The position numbers and the translations under genes are program-made. This document shows, one piece after another, positions 45,687-55,483 of a DNA stretch of 64,000 nt (position 1 is the first letter of the stretch; each line of letters begins with the position of its first letter). Under the pieces are notes generated by a model. That model saw nothing but the letters and a program-made list of their open reading frames with translations, was not told the origin of the DNA and did not search any database. Source of the stretch: Rhizobacter sp. OV335 (lineage in GTDB: Bacteria; Pseudomonadota; Gammaproteobacteria; Burkholderiales; Burkholderiaceae_C); NCBI RefSeq assembly GCF_900142965.1, contig NZ_FRCQ01000019.1, positions 62,001-126,000 of the forward strand, written 5' to 3'.

Positions 45687-45698
45687 CGGCCGCGCCTG

Positions 45699-48317
45699 TC
45701 ATCCGCATCCCTTCAGGGCCTCGCGCACAGGCCCCGGGCCGGTGACGCCGGGCGGCGTGCCCTGCTTGTCCATCTCTTCGAGGATCGGCAGCGCGAGCCG
45801 CTGCTGGCTGCAGGCCGCGGCCGCATCGCCGGCCTGCTGCCGGGCCTGCAGCGCGAGGCCCAGCAGGTGGTGCGCGAGGCCCTCGTGGTGGTGCACGTAG
45901 TTGTCCTCGCGCATGCCGGCCGGCAACGCGGCGTACGAGGCCACCGCGGCGCTCAGCAGGTCGACGCCGGCACGCGCATCGCCGTTGGCCAGCAGCGCTT
46001 CGCCGAGCGAGGTCTGCATGCTCGCGAGATCGGACTGGAACTGCATGCTGCCCGGGTCCCCGCTGCTGAGCCCCCGCATGATGTCGAGCGCGCGCCGTGC
46101 TTGCGCCACCGCCTCGCGCGGCTGGCCGATGCGGCGCAGGCACCAGGCGATGTTCTCCAGGTTGGTCGCGATGTGCCGGGTGATCGAGGTGTTCTGCGGG
46201 CTCGTCGCCGCCAGCCGCTCCAGCACGGCCTGGCTCTTGCGGAAGGCGTCGAGCGCGAGCTGCGCGCTGGCGGCGGTGGCGTCGCGCTGGATCAGCTGTT
46301 CGCCGCGCGTCGAGTAGTTCGATGCCAGGTTGAAGCCGGCATCGAGGTCGTCCGGGTCCTGCGCGACCAGGGCCGTCAGCTGCGCGGCGGCGTCGTCCGC
46401 GGTTTTCAGGTAGGCGTCGATGTCGCCCGAGAACATCTGCACCTGGCTCAGCTGCCCGTACAGCGTGGCGCGCAGCAGCCGCCGCGTGCGGTTCGACGGG
46501 TCGGCGGCCGCCAGGTCGTCGGCCACCGCGATGCCGGCGCGCAGCGTGCGTTCGGCCTCGGGGAACTTGCTGGTGAAGCCGAGCACCGCGCCTTCGCGCT
46601 GGTGCAGCACCGCCGCTTCCTGCTGCGCGTCGCGGTACACCGCGTCGTGCGGTGAAGGCCGGGCCAGCACCGGCGCCAGCAACGCGAGGGCGCGGCTGTA
46701 GCTCTGGAGCGCGCCTTGCGGATCGCCGAGGCTCGCGAGCCCCGGCCGGCCCTGGATGTCGCCGATGTTGCGGTAGCCGTTCGCCAGCTCGACCTGCAGC
46801 GCCGGTTCGTGCTGCGCCTCGGGCGCGATGCCCTCGAGGTAGGCCAGCCCGTTCTCGACCAGCAGCTTGCGCGCCGGCGTGGAGCCCGGCAGCACGCGGA
46901 TCGCGTCGTGCATCGGGATCATCATCGTGCTGGCCAGCTTGCGCACGCTCGCGAAATGCCGCTCCGCGCGCTCGCGCTGGCGGTGCGCTTCGTAGGCCTG
47001 GTAGCCGGCGAACGCGATGCCGGCGACCAGCGCCAGGTTGGCCAGCGCCACCGCGCCCACCGCGGCGCGATGGCGCAGCACGAAGCGGCCGGCGCGGTAG
47101 CTCCACGCGCCGCGGCGCGCCTGCACCGGCAGGCCTTCGAGGTGGCGGAACAGATCGTCGGCCAAGGCTTCGGCCGACGCGTAGCGGTGCAGCGGGTCCT
47201 TGCGCAGCGCCATCAGCACCACCGCATCGAGGTCGCCTTCGAGCTCGCGCCGCCGGGCGCGCGGTGCATCGCCCGGCGCACGGCTCGGGCGCACCGGTTC
47301 GGTGTCGCAGATGGCACGCGTCAGCGCATAGGGGTCGTCGGTCGCCCGGCCGTAGGGGCTGGCCTGCGTCAGCAGGCGGTACAGCACCACGCCGAGCGAA
47401 TAGATGTCGCTGGCCGCGGTGACCGGCTCGCCGCGCACCTGCTCGGGGCTGGCGTACTCCGGCGTCAGCGCGCGCATCGCGGTGGCGGTGCGGTCGACGG
47501 CGGGTGCGTCGAGGCGCTTCGCGATGCCGAAATCGACCAGCTTCACGACGCCGTCGCGCCCGACCAGGATGTTGCCGGGCTTCAGGTCGCGGTGCACCAC
47601 GCCCTTGCGGTGCGCGTAGTCGACCACCTGGCACAGGCTGCGGAACAGGCGCAGCCGCTCGGCCAGCGGCAGCGCGTGCTCGGCGCAGTACGCGTCGATC
47701 GGCAGGCCGCCGTCGACCAGGTCCATCACGACGTAGTGCGCGCCTTCGGGCGACACGCCGGCGTCGAGCAGCTTGGCGAGGTTCGGATGGTCGAGCGTGG
47801 CGAGGATGCGCCGCTCGGCATGGAAGCGGTCGAGCAGGAAGCGCGGGTCGGCGCCTTCGCGCACGATCTTGACCGCGACCTGCTGCTCGTAGTGGCCGTC
47901 GGCGCGCTCGGCGCGGTAGACCTCGCCCATGCCGCCGCGGGCGATCAGCGACAGCAGCCGGTAGTCGCCCAGCCGCTGGCCGCTGGCATCCTGCGGCGCC
48001 GCGGCGGCCTCAGTCGACAGCGCCTCGAGCAGGCCGGCCGCGGGCGACTGGTCGAGCGGGCCGGTGCCTTCGGCGGCCGCGACCAGCGACCCGAGCTCGG
48101 CGCGCAGCGCGGGATCGTCGGCGCAGGCGTCGGCGATGTAGTGCTTGCGGTCGCGCGGTGGGCGCTCGAGCGTGTCGGCCAGCAGCTCCTTCAGGCGCTG
48201 CCAGCGCTCGCGGTCGAGTGTCATGGGGGTGTCGGGCGCGGGGTCGCACGCGGTGTTGCTCGCGGCGTTGTCGACCCCGGCCGCGCGGTCGTCGCCGCTG
48301 CGTGCAGTTGGTTCCAT
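45699..48317 (-). CDS. Serine/threonine protein kinase with TPR-like C-terminal domain
   Basis: The 872-residue protein has a Hanks-type kinase at about residues 118-400: ARGGMGEVY loop, VAVK (Lys 150), HRDLKPGN (242-249) and DFGIAK (262-267). A membrane helix follows near 420-445 (VGAVALANLALVAGIAFAGY). The remaining 420 residues are helical repeats of TPR type. The design equals that of the kinase at 13595-16588, but no sigma factor gene accompanies it. GGGAG lies six bases before ATG 48317; ATG 48224 is an alternative. Autophosphorylation and substrates are unknown. Confidence 0.9.
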   Translation of the reverse strand: MEPTARSGDDRAAGVDNAASNTACDPAPDTPMTLDRERWQRLKELLADTLERPPRDRKHYIADACADDPALRAELGSLVAAAEGTGPLDQSPAAGLLEALSTEAAAAPQDASGQRLGDYRLLSLIARGGMGEVYRAERADGHYEQQVAVKIVREGADPRFLLDRFHAERRILATLDHPNLAKLLDAGVSPEGAHYVVMDLVDGGLPIDAYCAEHALPLAERLRLFRSLCQVVDYAHRKGVVHRDLKPGNILVGRDGVVKLVDFGIAKRLDAPAVDRTATAMRALTPEYASPEQVRGEPVTAASDIYSLGVVLYRLLTQASPYGRATDDPYALTRAICDTEPVRPSRAPGDAPRARRRELEGDLDAVVLMALRKDPLHRYASAEALADDLFRHLEGLPVQARRGAWSYRAGRFVLRHRAAVGAVALANLALVAGIAFAGYQAYEAHRQRERAERHFASVRKLASTMMIPMHDAIRVLPGSTPARKLLVENGLAYLEGIAPEAQHEPALQVELANGYRNIGDIQGRPGLASLGDPQGALQSYSRALALLAPVLARPSPHDAVYRDAQQEAAVLHQREGAVLGFTSKFPEAERTLRAGIAVADDLAAADPSNRTRRLLRATLYGQLSQVQMFSGDIDAYLKTADDAAAQLTALVAQDPDDLDAGFNLASNYSTRGEQLIQRDATAASAQLALDAFRKSQAVLERLAATSPQNTSITRHIATNLENIAWCLRRIGQPREAVAQARRALDIMRGLSSGDPGSMQFQSDLASMQTSLGEALLANGDARAGVDLLSAAVASYAALPAGMREDNYVHHHEGLAHHLLGLALQARQQAGDAAAACSQQRLALPILEEMDKQGTPPGVTGPGPVREALKGCG

Positions 48318-48402
48318 CGAAGCTCCCTGTCCGCCCGGGTGAGCGGGGAGGGGGAGCTTACCTTGGCGAGAGCGGCGGCCACGTGAACCGGCCGTGAGAG
48401 GC

Positions 48403-49449
48403 TCATTTCGAGGTGAACAAGCCCTTGGAGAAGTCGACGCCCTTCAATATCTCGACACGCTTGCTTCGCTTCGCCTTCTTCTTGTTTTTTTCCAGGTCCT
48501 CGGTGTCGACCTCGTCGCCCTTCTTCTTTTCATCGGTGTCCGAGGGCTTCTTGCCTGCCCTTGCCATCACCATGGCCCCGAGGGACCCGATCCCCATGGC
48601 CATGCCCCCGCCGAACCTGACGCCGGGCCTGGCGGATGTCGTCGAAGGCGCGTCGGACGGCGAGTAGTTCCTGATGATGGCTTCCGGCACCAGCACATTG
48701 CTTGATCCAAAGCGTTGGACGTTGGCAGGCTCCCCGTCGGATCGTCCGATGAACTGCACGGAATAGCCATTGACGCGCATGGTGTGGTCGAGCCACAGGG
48801 CTTTCGGGAAGTGTTCCCTGACCTTCTCGTCCAGGTCCATCCCGCCGATGACGATGTCCAGGTCGTCGGTGGGCACCTCTTCGAGTCCTTGGTCACGCAT
48901 CCACATCAGCGCGGCGTAGCCACCGACGTACCACCAGCGGGTGCCGCAAAGGGTGTCCAAGGCCTGCTCGAGGTCGTACAGGTCTCCTCCCTCCCACGGC
49001 GGCAAGCCATCGAGCCTGGCCCGCCGCTGTTGTCTCTCCACGAACCAGCCCAGGGCAAAGAACGAGCGGAATGTCAGTTCGGATTCCGTGAGCCTGCTCA
49101 AGACGTCAACGATGTCCTCCTCGCCCAGGCTTCCATGTTCATTGGCCTCGATGAGCTTTCTCGCCGCCTGCCGGGGAGTGCAGGGGCCGTCAACTCCAAC
49201 GGTCACTCGCTCGACGCGCTGGACCGTTCCGCCCGGCAGGAGCGGACCAAACGACGCCTGCATGGCGCGGCGCTGCGCGAGGATGCGCGGCGACTGGTTG
49301 ATGTGCGCCTGCAGTGCGACGCGTTGACGAGCTGCGTTGCGAGGACTCGCGTCGAGCGGGGTGCTGATCGGCGTCACGTCGGTCTGGTGCGTCCTGGCCG
49401 CGGCAGGCTGATGCTGAACCGGGTCGGCGAGGACATCGTGGCGTTTCAT
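48403..49449 (-). CDS. Effector-like nucleotidyltransferase with eCIS-type leader
   Basis: This 348-residue protein has a polar, disordered leader containing SPRILAQRRAMQASFGP (from residue 53). It is strikingly like SPRMVAQRAQIEAAFGD in the DUF4157 protein at 3825-4379. A helical region and then a nucleotidyltransferase-like fold follow: WWYVGGYAALMWMR with GGYA at 176-179, then PTDDLDIVIGG with Asp 195-198, as in AbiEii/MNT-type enzymes. A Gly/Ser-rich stretch and a lysine-rich tail end it. No signal peptide. It stands alone between a kinase and a chemoreceptor gene and has no obvious immunity partner. Interpreted as an eCIS- or polymorphic-toxin-type effector; the target is unknown. Confidence 0.62.
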   Translation of the reverse strand: MKRHDVLADPVQHQPAAARTHQTDVTPISTPLDASPRNAARQRVALQAHINQSPRILAQRRAMQASFGPLLPGGTVQRVERVTVGVDGPCTPRQAARKLIEANEHGSLGEEDIVDVLSRLTESELTFRSFFALGWFVERQQRRARLDGLPPWEGGDLYDLEQALDTLCGTRWWYVGGYAALMWMRDQGLEEVPTDDLDIVIGGMDLDEKVREHFPKALWLDHTMRVNGYSVQFIGRSDGEPANVQRFGSSNVLVPEAIIRNYSPSDAPSTTSARPGVRFGGGMAMGIGSLGAMVMARAGKKPSDTDEKKKGDEVDTEDLEKNKKKAKRSKRVEILKGVDFSKGLFTSK

Positions 49450-49548
49450 GGCGCGTCCCTGGTGAGAGCTGATGGGCAGCCCGCACGCTAGCAACCATCG
49501 GACGCCCGACGCAATCAGCCGGATGCTGAACTGAGGGGGGGCAATCTC

Positions 49549-51078
49549 CTAGGCCAGGCGGAAGATGCCGACCGCTGCCACCAGTTGATGCGCCTGCACA
49601 TGCAGGCTGTCGGCGGCGGCGGCCGATTGCTCGACCAGCGCGGCGTTGCGCTGGGTGGCTTCGTCCAGCCCGGCCACCGTCGCGTTCAGCTGGTCGACGC
49701 CCGCCGTCTGCTGCTGGCTGGCCTGGCCCATCTCGGCGATCAGCCCGGCCACGCGCTGCACCTGTTCGACCATGCCGCCCATGTGGCGGCCGGCGCTGTT
49801 CACCAGCTCGGCGCCGGCTTGCACGCGCTCGACGCTCGAGCCGATCAGCGCCTTGATCTCCTTGGCGGCCGCGGCACTGCGCTGCGCCAGCGCACGCACC
49901 TCGCTGGCCACCACCGCGAAGCCGCGGCCCTGCTCGCCGGCACGCGCCGCTTCCACCGCCGCGTTCAGCGCCAGGATGTTGGTCTGGAAGGCGATGCCAT
50001 CGATCACCGAGACGATCTGCCCGATCTTCTGCGAGCCTTCGGCGATGCTGTCCATCGTGTGCACCACCTGCTGCACGGCCGCACCGCCCTGGCTCGCGGC
50101 CGCGCCCGCCTCAGCGGCGAGTTGGGCCGCGTTGCGGGCCGCATCGGCGCTGGCTTTCAGCGCACCGGTCAGCTGTTCCATCGACGCCGCGGTCTGCTGC
50201 AGGTTGCCGGCCTGCAGCTCGGTGCGCTGGCTCAGGTCGGCGTTGCCGCGCGCGATCTGCTGCGAGCCGGTCGCGATCGAATCGCTGCTGGCCCGCACGG
50301 TGGCCACCACCTGCGTCAGCCGTTCGCACATCGCCGCCATCGCGGCCATGATGCTGGTGTCGTCGCCGGGCACCAACGGCACGCGCTGGCGCAGGTCGCC
50401 GGCGGCGACGGCATTGGCCACCGCCGCCACGTCGGCCGGTTCGCCGCCGACCTGGCCCCAGACCGACTTCCACGCGAAGCGGCCGAAGCCGAGCAGCAGC
50501 ACGGTGGCTGCCAGGAAGACGCTCCATTGCGACCAGGCCACGCGCGTGAGCGTCGCGTCGAAGGTGGCCGAGGCCGCGTCGGCAAAGCTGGTCGAGGCCT
50601 TGACCGTCGCGTCGACACCGGCACGGTGTTGCAGGTACAGCGCGTCGGCCGACTTCAGGGCCGCCTGCGCAGCGGGGGCGTCACCGGTGGCGGTGGCCTT
50701 CAGCACGGCGCGCGAGGCCTCGATGAAGCGCACCGCGGCCTCGTGCTGCGGGCCCAGCAGCTGCGCCTCCAGGCCATAGGGCGGATGGGCGCGCCAGTAG
50801 GTGACGCGCTCCTGGTATTCCTTTTCGAGGCGCGCCGCTTCGGCCTGCGCCTTCTCGGGCGCGATGCTGCCTTCGACCGCCTGCGAGAGCACCAGCCGCA
50901 GCTCGATCAGGTACATCGGCGGCGGCAGGATGTCGGCGGTGACGTCCTTCGCGACGAAGGTGCGCTGTGCCGCATCGGCCGCCGTGCCGGCGCCCCACAG
51001 CGACACTGCCATCAGCACGCTGGCCGCGGCAATGCCCGAGCCGATGAGGAGGACCAGGGTCAATCGCAGTGAACGCAT
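49549..51078 (-). CDS. Methyl-accepting chemotaxis protein
   Basis: This 509-residue receptor has an N-terminal helix (about 5-28), a helical periplasmic domain, a second helix near 187-205, and a long cytoplasmic coiled coil. The tip sequence [20 protein letters not shown] is near residue 358. It is closely similar in its signalling half to the chemoreceptor at 5356-6900 but differs in the sensing domain. It sits alone, with no che genes nearby. [15 protein letters not shown] region after the tip matches the usual methylation helix. Confidence 0.92.
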   Translation of the reverse strand: MRSLRLTLVLLIGSGIAAASVLMAVSLWGAGTAADAAQRTFVAKDVTADILPPPMYLIELRLVLSQAVEGSIAPEKAQAEAARLEKEYQERVTYWRAHPPYGLEAQLLGPQHEAAVRFIEASRAVLKATATGDAPAAQAALKSADALYLQHRAGVDATVKASTSFADAASATFDATLTRVAWSQWSVFLAATVLLLGFGRFAWKSVWGQVGGEPADVAAVANAVAAGDLRQRVPLVPGDDTSIMAAMAAMCERLTQVVATVRASSDSIATGSQQIARGNADLSQRTELQAGNLQQTAASMEQLTGALKASADAARNAAQLAAEAGAAASQGGAAVQQVVHTMDSIAEGSQKIGQIVSVIDGIAFQTNILALNAAVEAARAGEQGRGFAVVASEVRALAQRSAAAAKEIKALIGSSVERVQAGAELVNSAGRHMGGMVEQVQRVAGLIAEMGQASQQQTAGVDQLNATVAGLDEATQRNAALVEQSAAAADSLHVQAHQLVAAVGIFRLA

Positions 51079-51482
51079 GGGTCGGGCCGAGGGTGAGGGG
51101 CTGTTCGGGTTGTCGGCCGAAGGGGCTGCTACTTGAATGCTGCGGCATGGGGCCGGCAGGGGTTGCCGGCGATTGCGTCACGCACGACCCCGAGTCAGAG
51201 CGAGACGATCGAGCAGATCGTCCCTTGTGCTAGTCTCGACCGACGCGTCGCGGCACCCCCCGCGCGCAAGGCGCAGTCGAGCCGAGAGACGAGTTGCTCA
51301 CCAGCGACTTGAAGGGCATGGCACCCGCACGTGGCCCCAGCGGCATCATCGACCTGCAGCGCACCGCTCATGAGCGGCCTCGCCTACAACTGCTACTGCG
51401 CCATCGGAGATACCGCGACGATGTGCTGCAGAGCGAAATCCTCTTGCCGCAGTCGACAAGGCCTCCAAAGGAGCGAACTGAC
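51079..51482. other. Intergenic region without a supported gene
   Basis: This 404-base stretch separates the chemoreceptor gene from the small zinc-ribbon gene. Short open frames cross it, but none has a ribosome site or protein-like composition. The last 20 bases carry the AAAGGAG ribosome site of the next gene. No promoter motif or structured RNA could be identified with confidence. Confidence 0.5.
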
Positions 51483-51716
51483 ATGGTGAACACGCAACCC
51501 AAAACTGAGCGGACATGCAGATACGGCCACGGACAACTCGAGTCCATCGAGGGCACCTGGAGTTTTCAGGGGGTTGAGTGGAAGCCTATCCGGAGCGGCG
51601 ACGAGGTGGTCGGGACGTGGCCAGATGCCAACGGCAACGGATTCACTGTGCACCTGTGGCGGTGTCCTGTATGTCGGTACGTGGAAATGATCGACGAAGA
51701 CGGAGCTCAAAAATGA
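51483..51716 (+). CDS. Small zinc-ribbon-like protein
   Basis: The 77-residue protein has CRYGHG near its start and CPVC near its end, a zinc-ribbon arrangement. Between them lie Trp-containing strands (GTWSFQGVEWKPI, HLWRCPVCRYVEM). No family is recognised. AAGGAG precedes the ATG, and its stop overlaps the ATG of a small membrane protein gene (ATGA), so the two are made together. A gene pair of similar design occurs at 55484-56268. Confidence 0.6.
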   Translation: MVNTQPKTERTCRYGHGQLESIEGTWSFQGVEWKPIRSGDEVVGTWPDANGNGFTVHLWRCPVCRYVEMIDEDGAQK

Positions 51717-51853
51717 GCATCCATCAACTAAGGCCACCCTTCGCGACGAAGGACGACGTGTCCGACGCCAAGTACCAGATCGTCGTCTGGGTTGTCGCGA
51801 CCTTCATCCTGTCTCAGGTGCTGCCGATCGTGCTGAAGAAGTTCGGCCTGTAG
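51713..51853 (+). CDS. Small single-span membrane protein
   Basis: This 46-residue protein has one membrane span (residues about 22-40) preceded by TKDDVSDAKYQ and followed by a basic LKKFG end. It overlaps the zinc-ribbon gene by 4 bases. The stretch before the span resembles TRSDVGDLRTEMH ahead of the span in the protein encoded at 55858-56268. Function unknown; size and shape would suit a holin-like or anchor protein. Confidence 0.55.
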   Translation: MSIHQLRPPFATKDDVSDAKYQIVVWVVATFILSQVLPIVLKKFGL

Positions 51854-51875
51854 CGCCCGCGCTGATCACCTTGCC

Positions 51876-51901
51876 AAGCCCGCCTTTGTGCGGGCTTTTT
51901 T
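51876..51901 (+). terminator. Rho-independent terminator
   Basis: AAGCCCGC and GCGGGCTT form an 8-base stem with a 6-base loop, followed by a run of T. It lies 22 bases after the small membrane protein stop and ends that rightward unit; the mipA-like gene approaches from the other side. Confidence 0.85.
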
Positions 51902-51917
51902 ACGAACTGTTCTGCGG

Positions 51918-52775
51918 TCAGAACCGGTAGGCCGTGTACACCACGACGCTGTTCTGCGCCTTCTTCTCGGTGATCGGGCTGTCGGCCGCGTCGCGCTGCA
52001 GGCTGCGCGTAGCCACGCGGGTGCCGATGCCCCACTGCTTGTCGATCTGGTAGTCGGCCCCGACGGTGAAGCCCACCGACTCGATGCCCGAGCGCGGCGT
52101 GTACACCGCACGGCCCGACCGTGCCGCCTGCTGCTGGTCGATGCCGAAGTAGGTCTGCATCGCGCTGCGGCTGGCCCAGGTCACCCCCGGGCCGGCCGAC
52201 AGCATCAGGCCCGGAGCCGGGCTGTACTTGCCCTCGACGTCGAACGACAGCCGCCCGCCCTGGTGCTTGCCGCCGATGTCGCCGACCACGTTGCCACGGG
52301 CGGTGAACCAGCCGTCGGAGTAGCTCGCGAACACCGCGCCGAGCACGGTGCCGTCGATGTCGCCCAGGCCGCGCAGGCGGTCGGCATCGGATTCCTTGCG
52401 CGGCTTCTCGAGGTCGCCGCCGATGCCCAGGCCGACGCGCCAGTGCGGGTCGGTGATGATGAACGCGCCGATGCCGGCCGGCACGCCGGCGCCGGGCACG
52501 CCGCCGATGAAGTAGCGGCCGTGGTTGGCGGCCAGCACCGGGAAGGCGCGCACCTTGTGCTCGGCGCTGCCGGGGTACTTGGGGATGCTGCCGACGCCGA
52601 GGCCGGCGGTGAACTGCCAGCTGTCGTCGGCCGGCGCGGCCGGTTCTTCCGCCAGCGCGAGCGAGGCGCTCAGCAGCGCCAGCGCGCCGGTCAGCAGGGT
52701 CGGGATCATCGGATGGAAGAGGCGTTGGCGCAGGGTCATGCAGGTCTTTCGGAAGGCGTTGGAATCGGTGAACAT
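51918..52775 (-). CDS. MipA/OmpV-family outer membrane protein
   Basis: The roughly 285-residue precursor has a signal peptide (LLTGALALLSASLALA) and then beta-rich sequence typical of MipA/OmpV proteins: SWQFTAGLGVGSIPKYPGSA at the start and a final strand SVVVYTAYRF ending in Phe, the outer-membrane insertion signal. MipA is a scaffold for murein-synthesis complexes in E. coli; relatives are often controlled by QseBC-like systems, as the divergent neighbours here suggest. ATG 52739 just before the leader is an alternative start. Confidence 0.82.
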   Translation of the reverse strand: MFTDSNAFRKTCMTLRQRLFHPMIPTLLTGALALLSASLALAEEPAAPADDSWQFTAGLGVGSIPKYPGSAEHKVRAFPVLAANHGRYFIGGVPGAGVPAGIGAFIITDPHWRVGLGIGGDLEKPRKESDADRLRGLGDIDGTVLGAVFASYSDGWFTARGNVVGDIGGKHQGGRLSFDVEGKYSPAPGLMLSAGPGVTWASRSAMQTYFGIDQQQAARSGRAVYTPRSGIESVGFTVGADYQIDKQWGIGTRVATRSLQRDAADSPITEKKAQNSVVVYTAYRF

Positions 52776-52843
52776 GGGAGTCTCGCTCGGTTGCTGGGGG
52801 TCGGGGTTGAAAACGTGGGATGGACGGCAGTGTCGGAATCCGA

Positions 52844-52884
52844 CCTGAAGCGAACCTGAACCCTTCATGAAGGTTCGATGAAGG
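52844..52884. promoter_or_regulatory. Candidate OmpR-family response-regulator sites
   Basis: Two pairs of direct repeats with 11-base spacing lie between the divergent mipA-like and regulator genes. They are CCTGAA at 52844 and 52855, and ATGAAGG at 52867 and 52878. A further related sequence (CCTTCAGGTTCGG) is at 52918-52930. One-turn spacing fits a dimer of an OmpR/QseB-type regulator binding side by side. The likely ligand is the adjacent response regulator, acting on itself and on the porin-like gene. Confidence 0.5.
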
Positions 52885-52948
52885 CGCCCGCCGCGACCCC
52901 GGCGCGGCTTCACCCAACCTTCAGGTTCGGCGTCTCCAATCGGTGTCC

Positions 52949-53641
52949 ATGAGCCATGCCATGAAGATCCTGCTGATCGAAGACGACCTCGAACTGGGCA
53001 ACGGCGTGCGCATCGCGCTCGAAGACCAGGGCCTGCAGGTCACCTGGGTGCGCCGGCTGGGCGACGCGCTGCACGCCATCGACACCCAGGCCTGCGACCT
53101 CGTGCTGCTCGACCTGGGCCTGCCCGACGGCGACGGCCTGGCGCTGCTGGCGCGCCTGCGCCGCGAGCGCCTGCCGATGCCGGTGCTGATCCTGACGGCG
53201 CGCGATGCCCTCGAAGACCGCCTGGCCGGCCTCGACAGCGGTGCCGACGACTACCTGGTGAAGCCGTTCGCGCTGGCCGAGCTGCTGTCGCGCGTGCGGG
53301 CGCTGGCGCGGCGCAGTTTCGGCCTGGTCAACGACACGATCGAGATCCGCCAGCTCGCGCTGCACGAGGCGACGATGCGTGTGACGGTCGACGAGCGGGC
53401 GGTCGAGCTGTCGCGCAGCGAGTTCGAGCTGCTGTGCCTGCTGATGAAGCGCGCCGACCGCGTGCTGACGCGCCGCGTGCTCGAAGAGCAGGTGCTGCCC
53501 GGCGGGCTCGACAACGAGAGCAACGTGCTCGACGTGCACATGTCCAACCTGCGCCGCAAGATCGGGCCGGGCTACATCCGCACGGTGCGGGGCGTCGGCT
53601 ACGTGATCGACCGCACCGCGCCGGCCAGGGGCGGCGCATGA
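52949..53641 (+). CDS. OmpR-family response regulator (QseB-like)
   Basis: This protein of about 230 residues has a receiver domain (KILLIEDDLELGNGVRIALE, phospho-acceptor Asp in LVLLDLGLPDGDG, Lys in DDYLVKPF) and a winged-helix DNA-binding domain ending IRTVRGVGYVID. The subfamily pattern is that of QseB/TctD/PmrA. Its stop overlaps the sensor kinase start (ATGA). Direct repeats in the upstream intergenic region are its probable binding sites. ATG 52961 (MKILL) is an alternative start without a strong ribosome site. Confidence 0.92.
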   Translation: MSHAMKILLIEDDLELGNGVRIALEDQGLQVTWVRRLGDALHAIDTQACDLVLLDLGLPDGDGLALLARLRRERLPMPVLILTARDALEDRLAGLDSGADDYLVKPFALAELLSRVRALARRSFGLVNDTIEIRQLALHEATMRVTVDERAVELSRSEFELLCLLMKRADRVLTRRVLEEQVLPGGLDNESNVLDVHMSNLRRKIGPGYIRTVRGVGYVIDRTAPARGGA

Positions 53642-55011
53642 CGCCCGCCGCGTTGTGGCGGCGGCTGCGCAGCTCGCTGGTCAGCCGCCTGGTGCTGGCC
53701 CAGATGCTGACGGTGCTGCTGCTGTGGTCGGCGGCGGTGGCCTACTTCGTCTGGGACACCGCGCGCTACGACGAGATCTTCGAGCCCGGCCACATGGGCC
53801 CGCGGGCCGACATGATCCTCGCGCTGGTCGACAGCCTGGCCGACCGGCCCGAGCAGCTGCAGGAGGTGCTGCGCAAGCTCGACGTGTTCCAGCGCCGCGA
53901 GAACCATGAAGAGGACGACCTGGCGCTGCGCATGTCGATGAACGTCTGGCTCGGCGACCGGCTGCTCTATGCCTCGCCCGGCTCGCCCGGCGTGGTGCCG
54001 GCGACGCAGCAGCGCCGGCTCGAGAAGCTGGTCGTCGACGGCATGCCGTGGCGCACCTACACGCAGCAATCGGCACGGTCCGCGGCGCGCGTCACGCTGA
54101 TCCGTTCGGGCCACGCGGTGTCGATCCTGTTCGCGCTGGGCGAACGCGGCATCCTGATCCTGCCGCTGCTGATCAGCCTGCCTTTCCTGGTGCTGCCGGC
54201 CTGGTGGTCGGTGCGGCTGGCGTTGCGGCCCTGGCGCCGCTTCTCGCAGGAGATCGAAACGCGCAGCCCCGGCGACCTGGCGCCGCTGCGCTTCGGCAGC
54301 GCGTACCGCGAGCTGCGGCCGGTGGCCGATGCGGTGAACACGCTGCTCGCGCGCGTGGCGGCGAGCCTGGCGCGCGAGCGCAGCTTCATCGCCGACGCGG
54401 CGCACGAGCTGCGCACGCCGCTGGCCGCGATGCGTATCAACGTCGAGGCGCTGCAGGCGCACCGCGGCGATGCGCGCGATGCCGAGTTGCTCGACGGGCT
54501 GGTGCGCAGCGGCGAGCGGGCGAGCCGGCTGGTGGCGCAGTTGCTGGGGCTGATGCGCAGCGACAGCGGGCGCACCCAGGCCGCGAGGCTGTCGCTCGAC
54601 GAGCTGGTGCAGGACCGGCTGGCGGCGCTGTCGGGGCTGGCGACGCAGCGCGGCGTCGAGCTGGAGTTGGTGTCCGCCGAGCGCTGCGAGATCGAGGCCG
54701 AGCGCGAGGGGCTGACGTCGCTGGTCGACAACCTGGTCGAGAACGCGATCAAGTACTCGCCGGCCGGGTCGACGGTGTCGGTGCGGGTGGGGGCCGATGC
54801 GTCGCTGGTGGTCGAGGATGCCGGCCCGGGCATCGCGGCGGATTGGCGCGAGCGCGTGTTCGACCGCTTCTTCCGTGTGCCCGACCAGGCGCAGCCGGGC
54901 AGTGGCCTGGGGCTGGCCATCGTCAAGTCGGTGGCCGACCGGCATGGCGCGACGGTCGAGCTGGCGGATGGCGTTGAAGGCCGCGGCCTGCGCGTGACGG
55001 TACGCTGGTAG
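53638..55011 (+). CDS. Sensor histidine kinase (QseC-like)
   Basis: The 457-residue protein has a membrane helix near 14-36, a periplasmic loop of about 135 residues, a second helix near 176-198, a HAMP-like linker, and a kinase core. The core has SFIADAAHELRTPLAAMRIN (H-box), LVENAIKYSPAGS (N-box), VEDAGPGIAADW (G1) and GSGLGLAIVKSV (G2). It should phosphorylate the overlapping response regulator. The signal is unknown. An open frame from 53434 is a read-through of the regulator gene and not part of this protein. Confidence 0.92.
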   Translation: MTPAALWRRLRSSLVSRLVLAQMLTVLLLWSAAVAYFVWDTARYDEIFEPGHMGPRADMILALVDSLADRPEQLQEVLRKLDVFQRRENHEEDDLALRMSMNVWLGDRLLYASPGSPGVVPATQQRRLEKLVVDGMPWRTYTQQSARSAARVTLIRSGHAVSILFALGERGILILPLLISLPFLVLPAWWSVRLALRPWRRFSQEIETRSPGDLAPLRFGSAYRELRPVADAVNTLLARVAASLARERSFIADAAHELRTPLAAMRINVEALQAHRGDARDAELLDGLVRSGERASRLVAQLLGLMRSDSGRTQAARLSLDELVQDRLAALSGLATQRGVELELVSAERCEIEAEREGLTSLVDNLVENAIKYSPAGSTVSVRVGADASLVVEDAGPGIAADWRERVFDRFFRVPDQAQPGSGLGLAIVKSVADRHGATVELADGVEGRGLRVTVRW

Positions 55012-55483
55012 CCATGCATCTGGCGGGAGAGTGGCGTTCACACGACAGCTGGAAAGTCCCGCCAATGCTTGTTTTCTGAGGCGGAGGCTGTGGTTTCGCT
55101 ACCCCTGTTCATACCCCCGAGTCGGAAGTCCTCGCGCGACGCCGGGCACACGTCCCATTCGGACCGGAGCCGGCCGATCGGATGCCCGAGAAATATTTCT
55201 TCCTGTGTGCCGATTGCGACATGCGTGCCGCACACGGTGAGGCCGCGGGCAGGCGTCCATGAATCAGCGTGCCCGAGACCAGTCCAAACCCCAGCTCGTT
55301 CACCGCCATCAGCAAGCGCTTGGGCGTCCAGGTCCGACGCCTCTCCGATCGATGCCAACAGTTGCGGGTCCAGCATGAGCAAACTGTACCGCCAAGGGCC
55401 AGCAGCGGTACAGTCCACCAGTGCTGTGCAGCAGGGCGCAGTGCCGGCCGCGGGCAACAGCGGTGGCGCCCACCGAGGATGTG
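55012..55483. other. Region without a supported gene, possibly degraded coding sequence
   Basis: This 472-base stretch follows the sensor kinase. On the minus strand, readable fragments appear in two frames (GFGLVSGTLIHGRLPA in one, TVCGTHVAIGTQEEIFLGHP in the other), which could be one gene broken by a frameshift. Neither has a start, ribosome site or family I recognise, so no gene is called. Confidence 0.35.

Noticed and set aside
55018..55033. Partial likeness to the 3' end of tRNA-Ser (TGGCGGGAGAGTGGCG), a possible attachment-site copy
   Set aside because: The match needs gaps and covers only about a dozen bases; too weak to call.
55038..55457. A 139-codon minus-strand frame after the sensor kinase gene
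   Set aside because: Readable segments switch frame, there is no ribosome site, and no family is recognised; left as a possible degraded gene.
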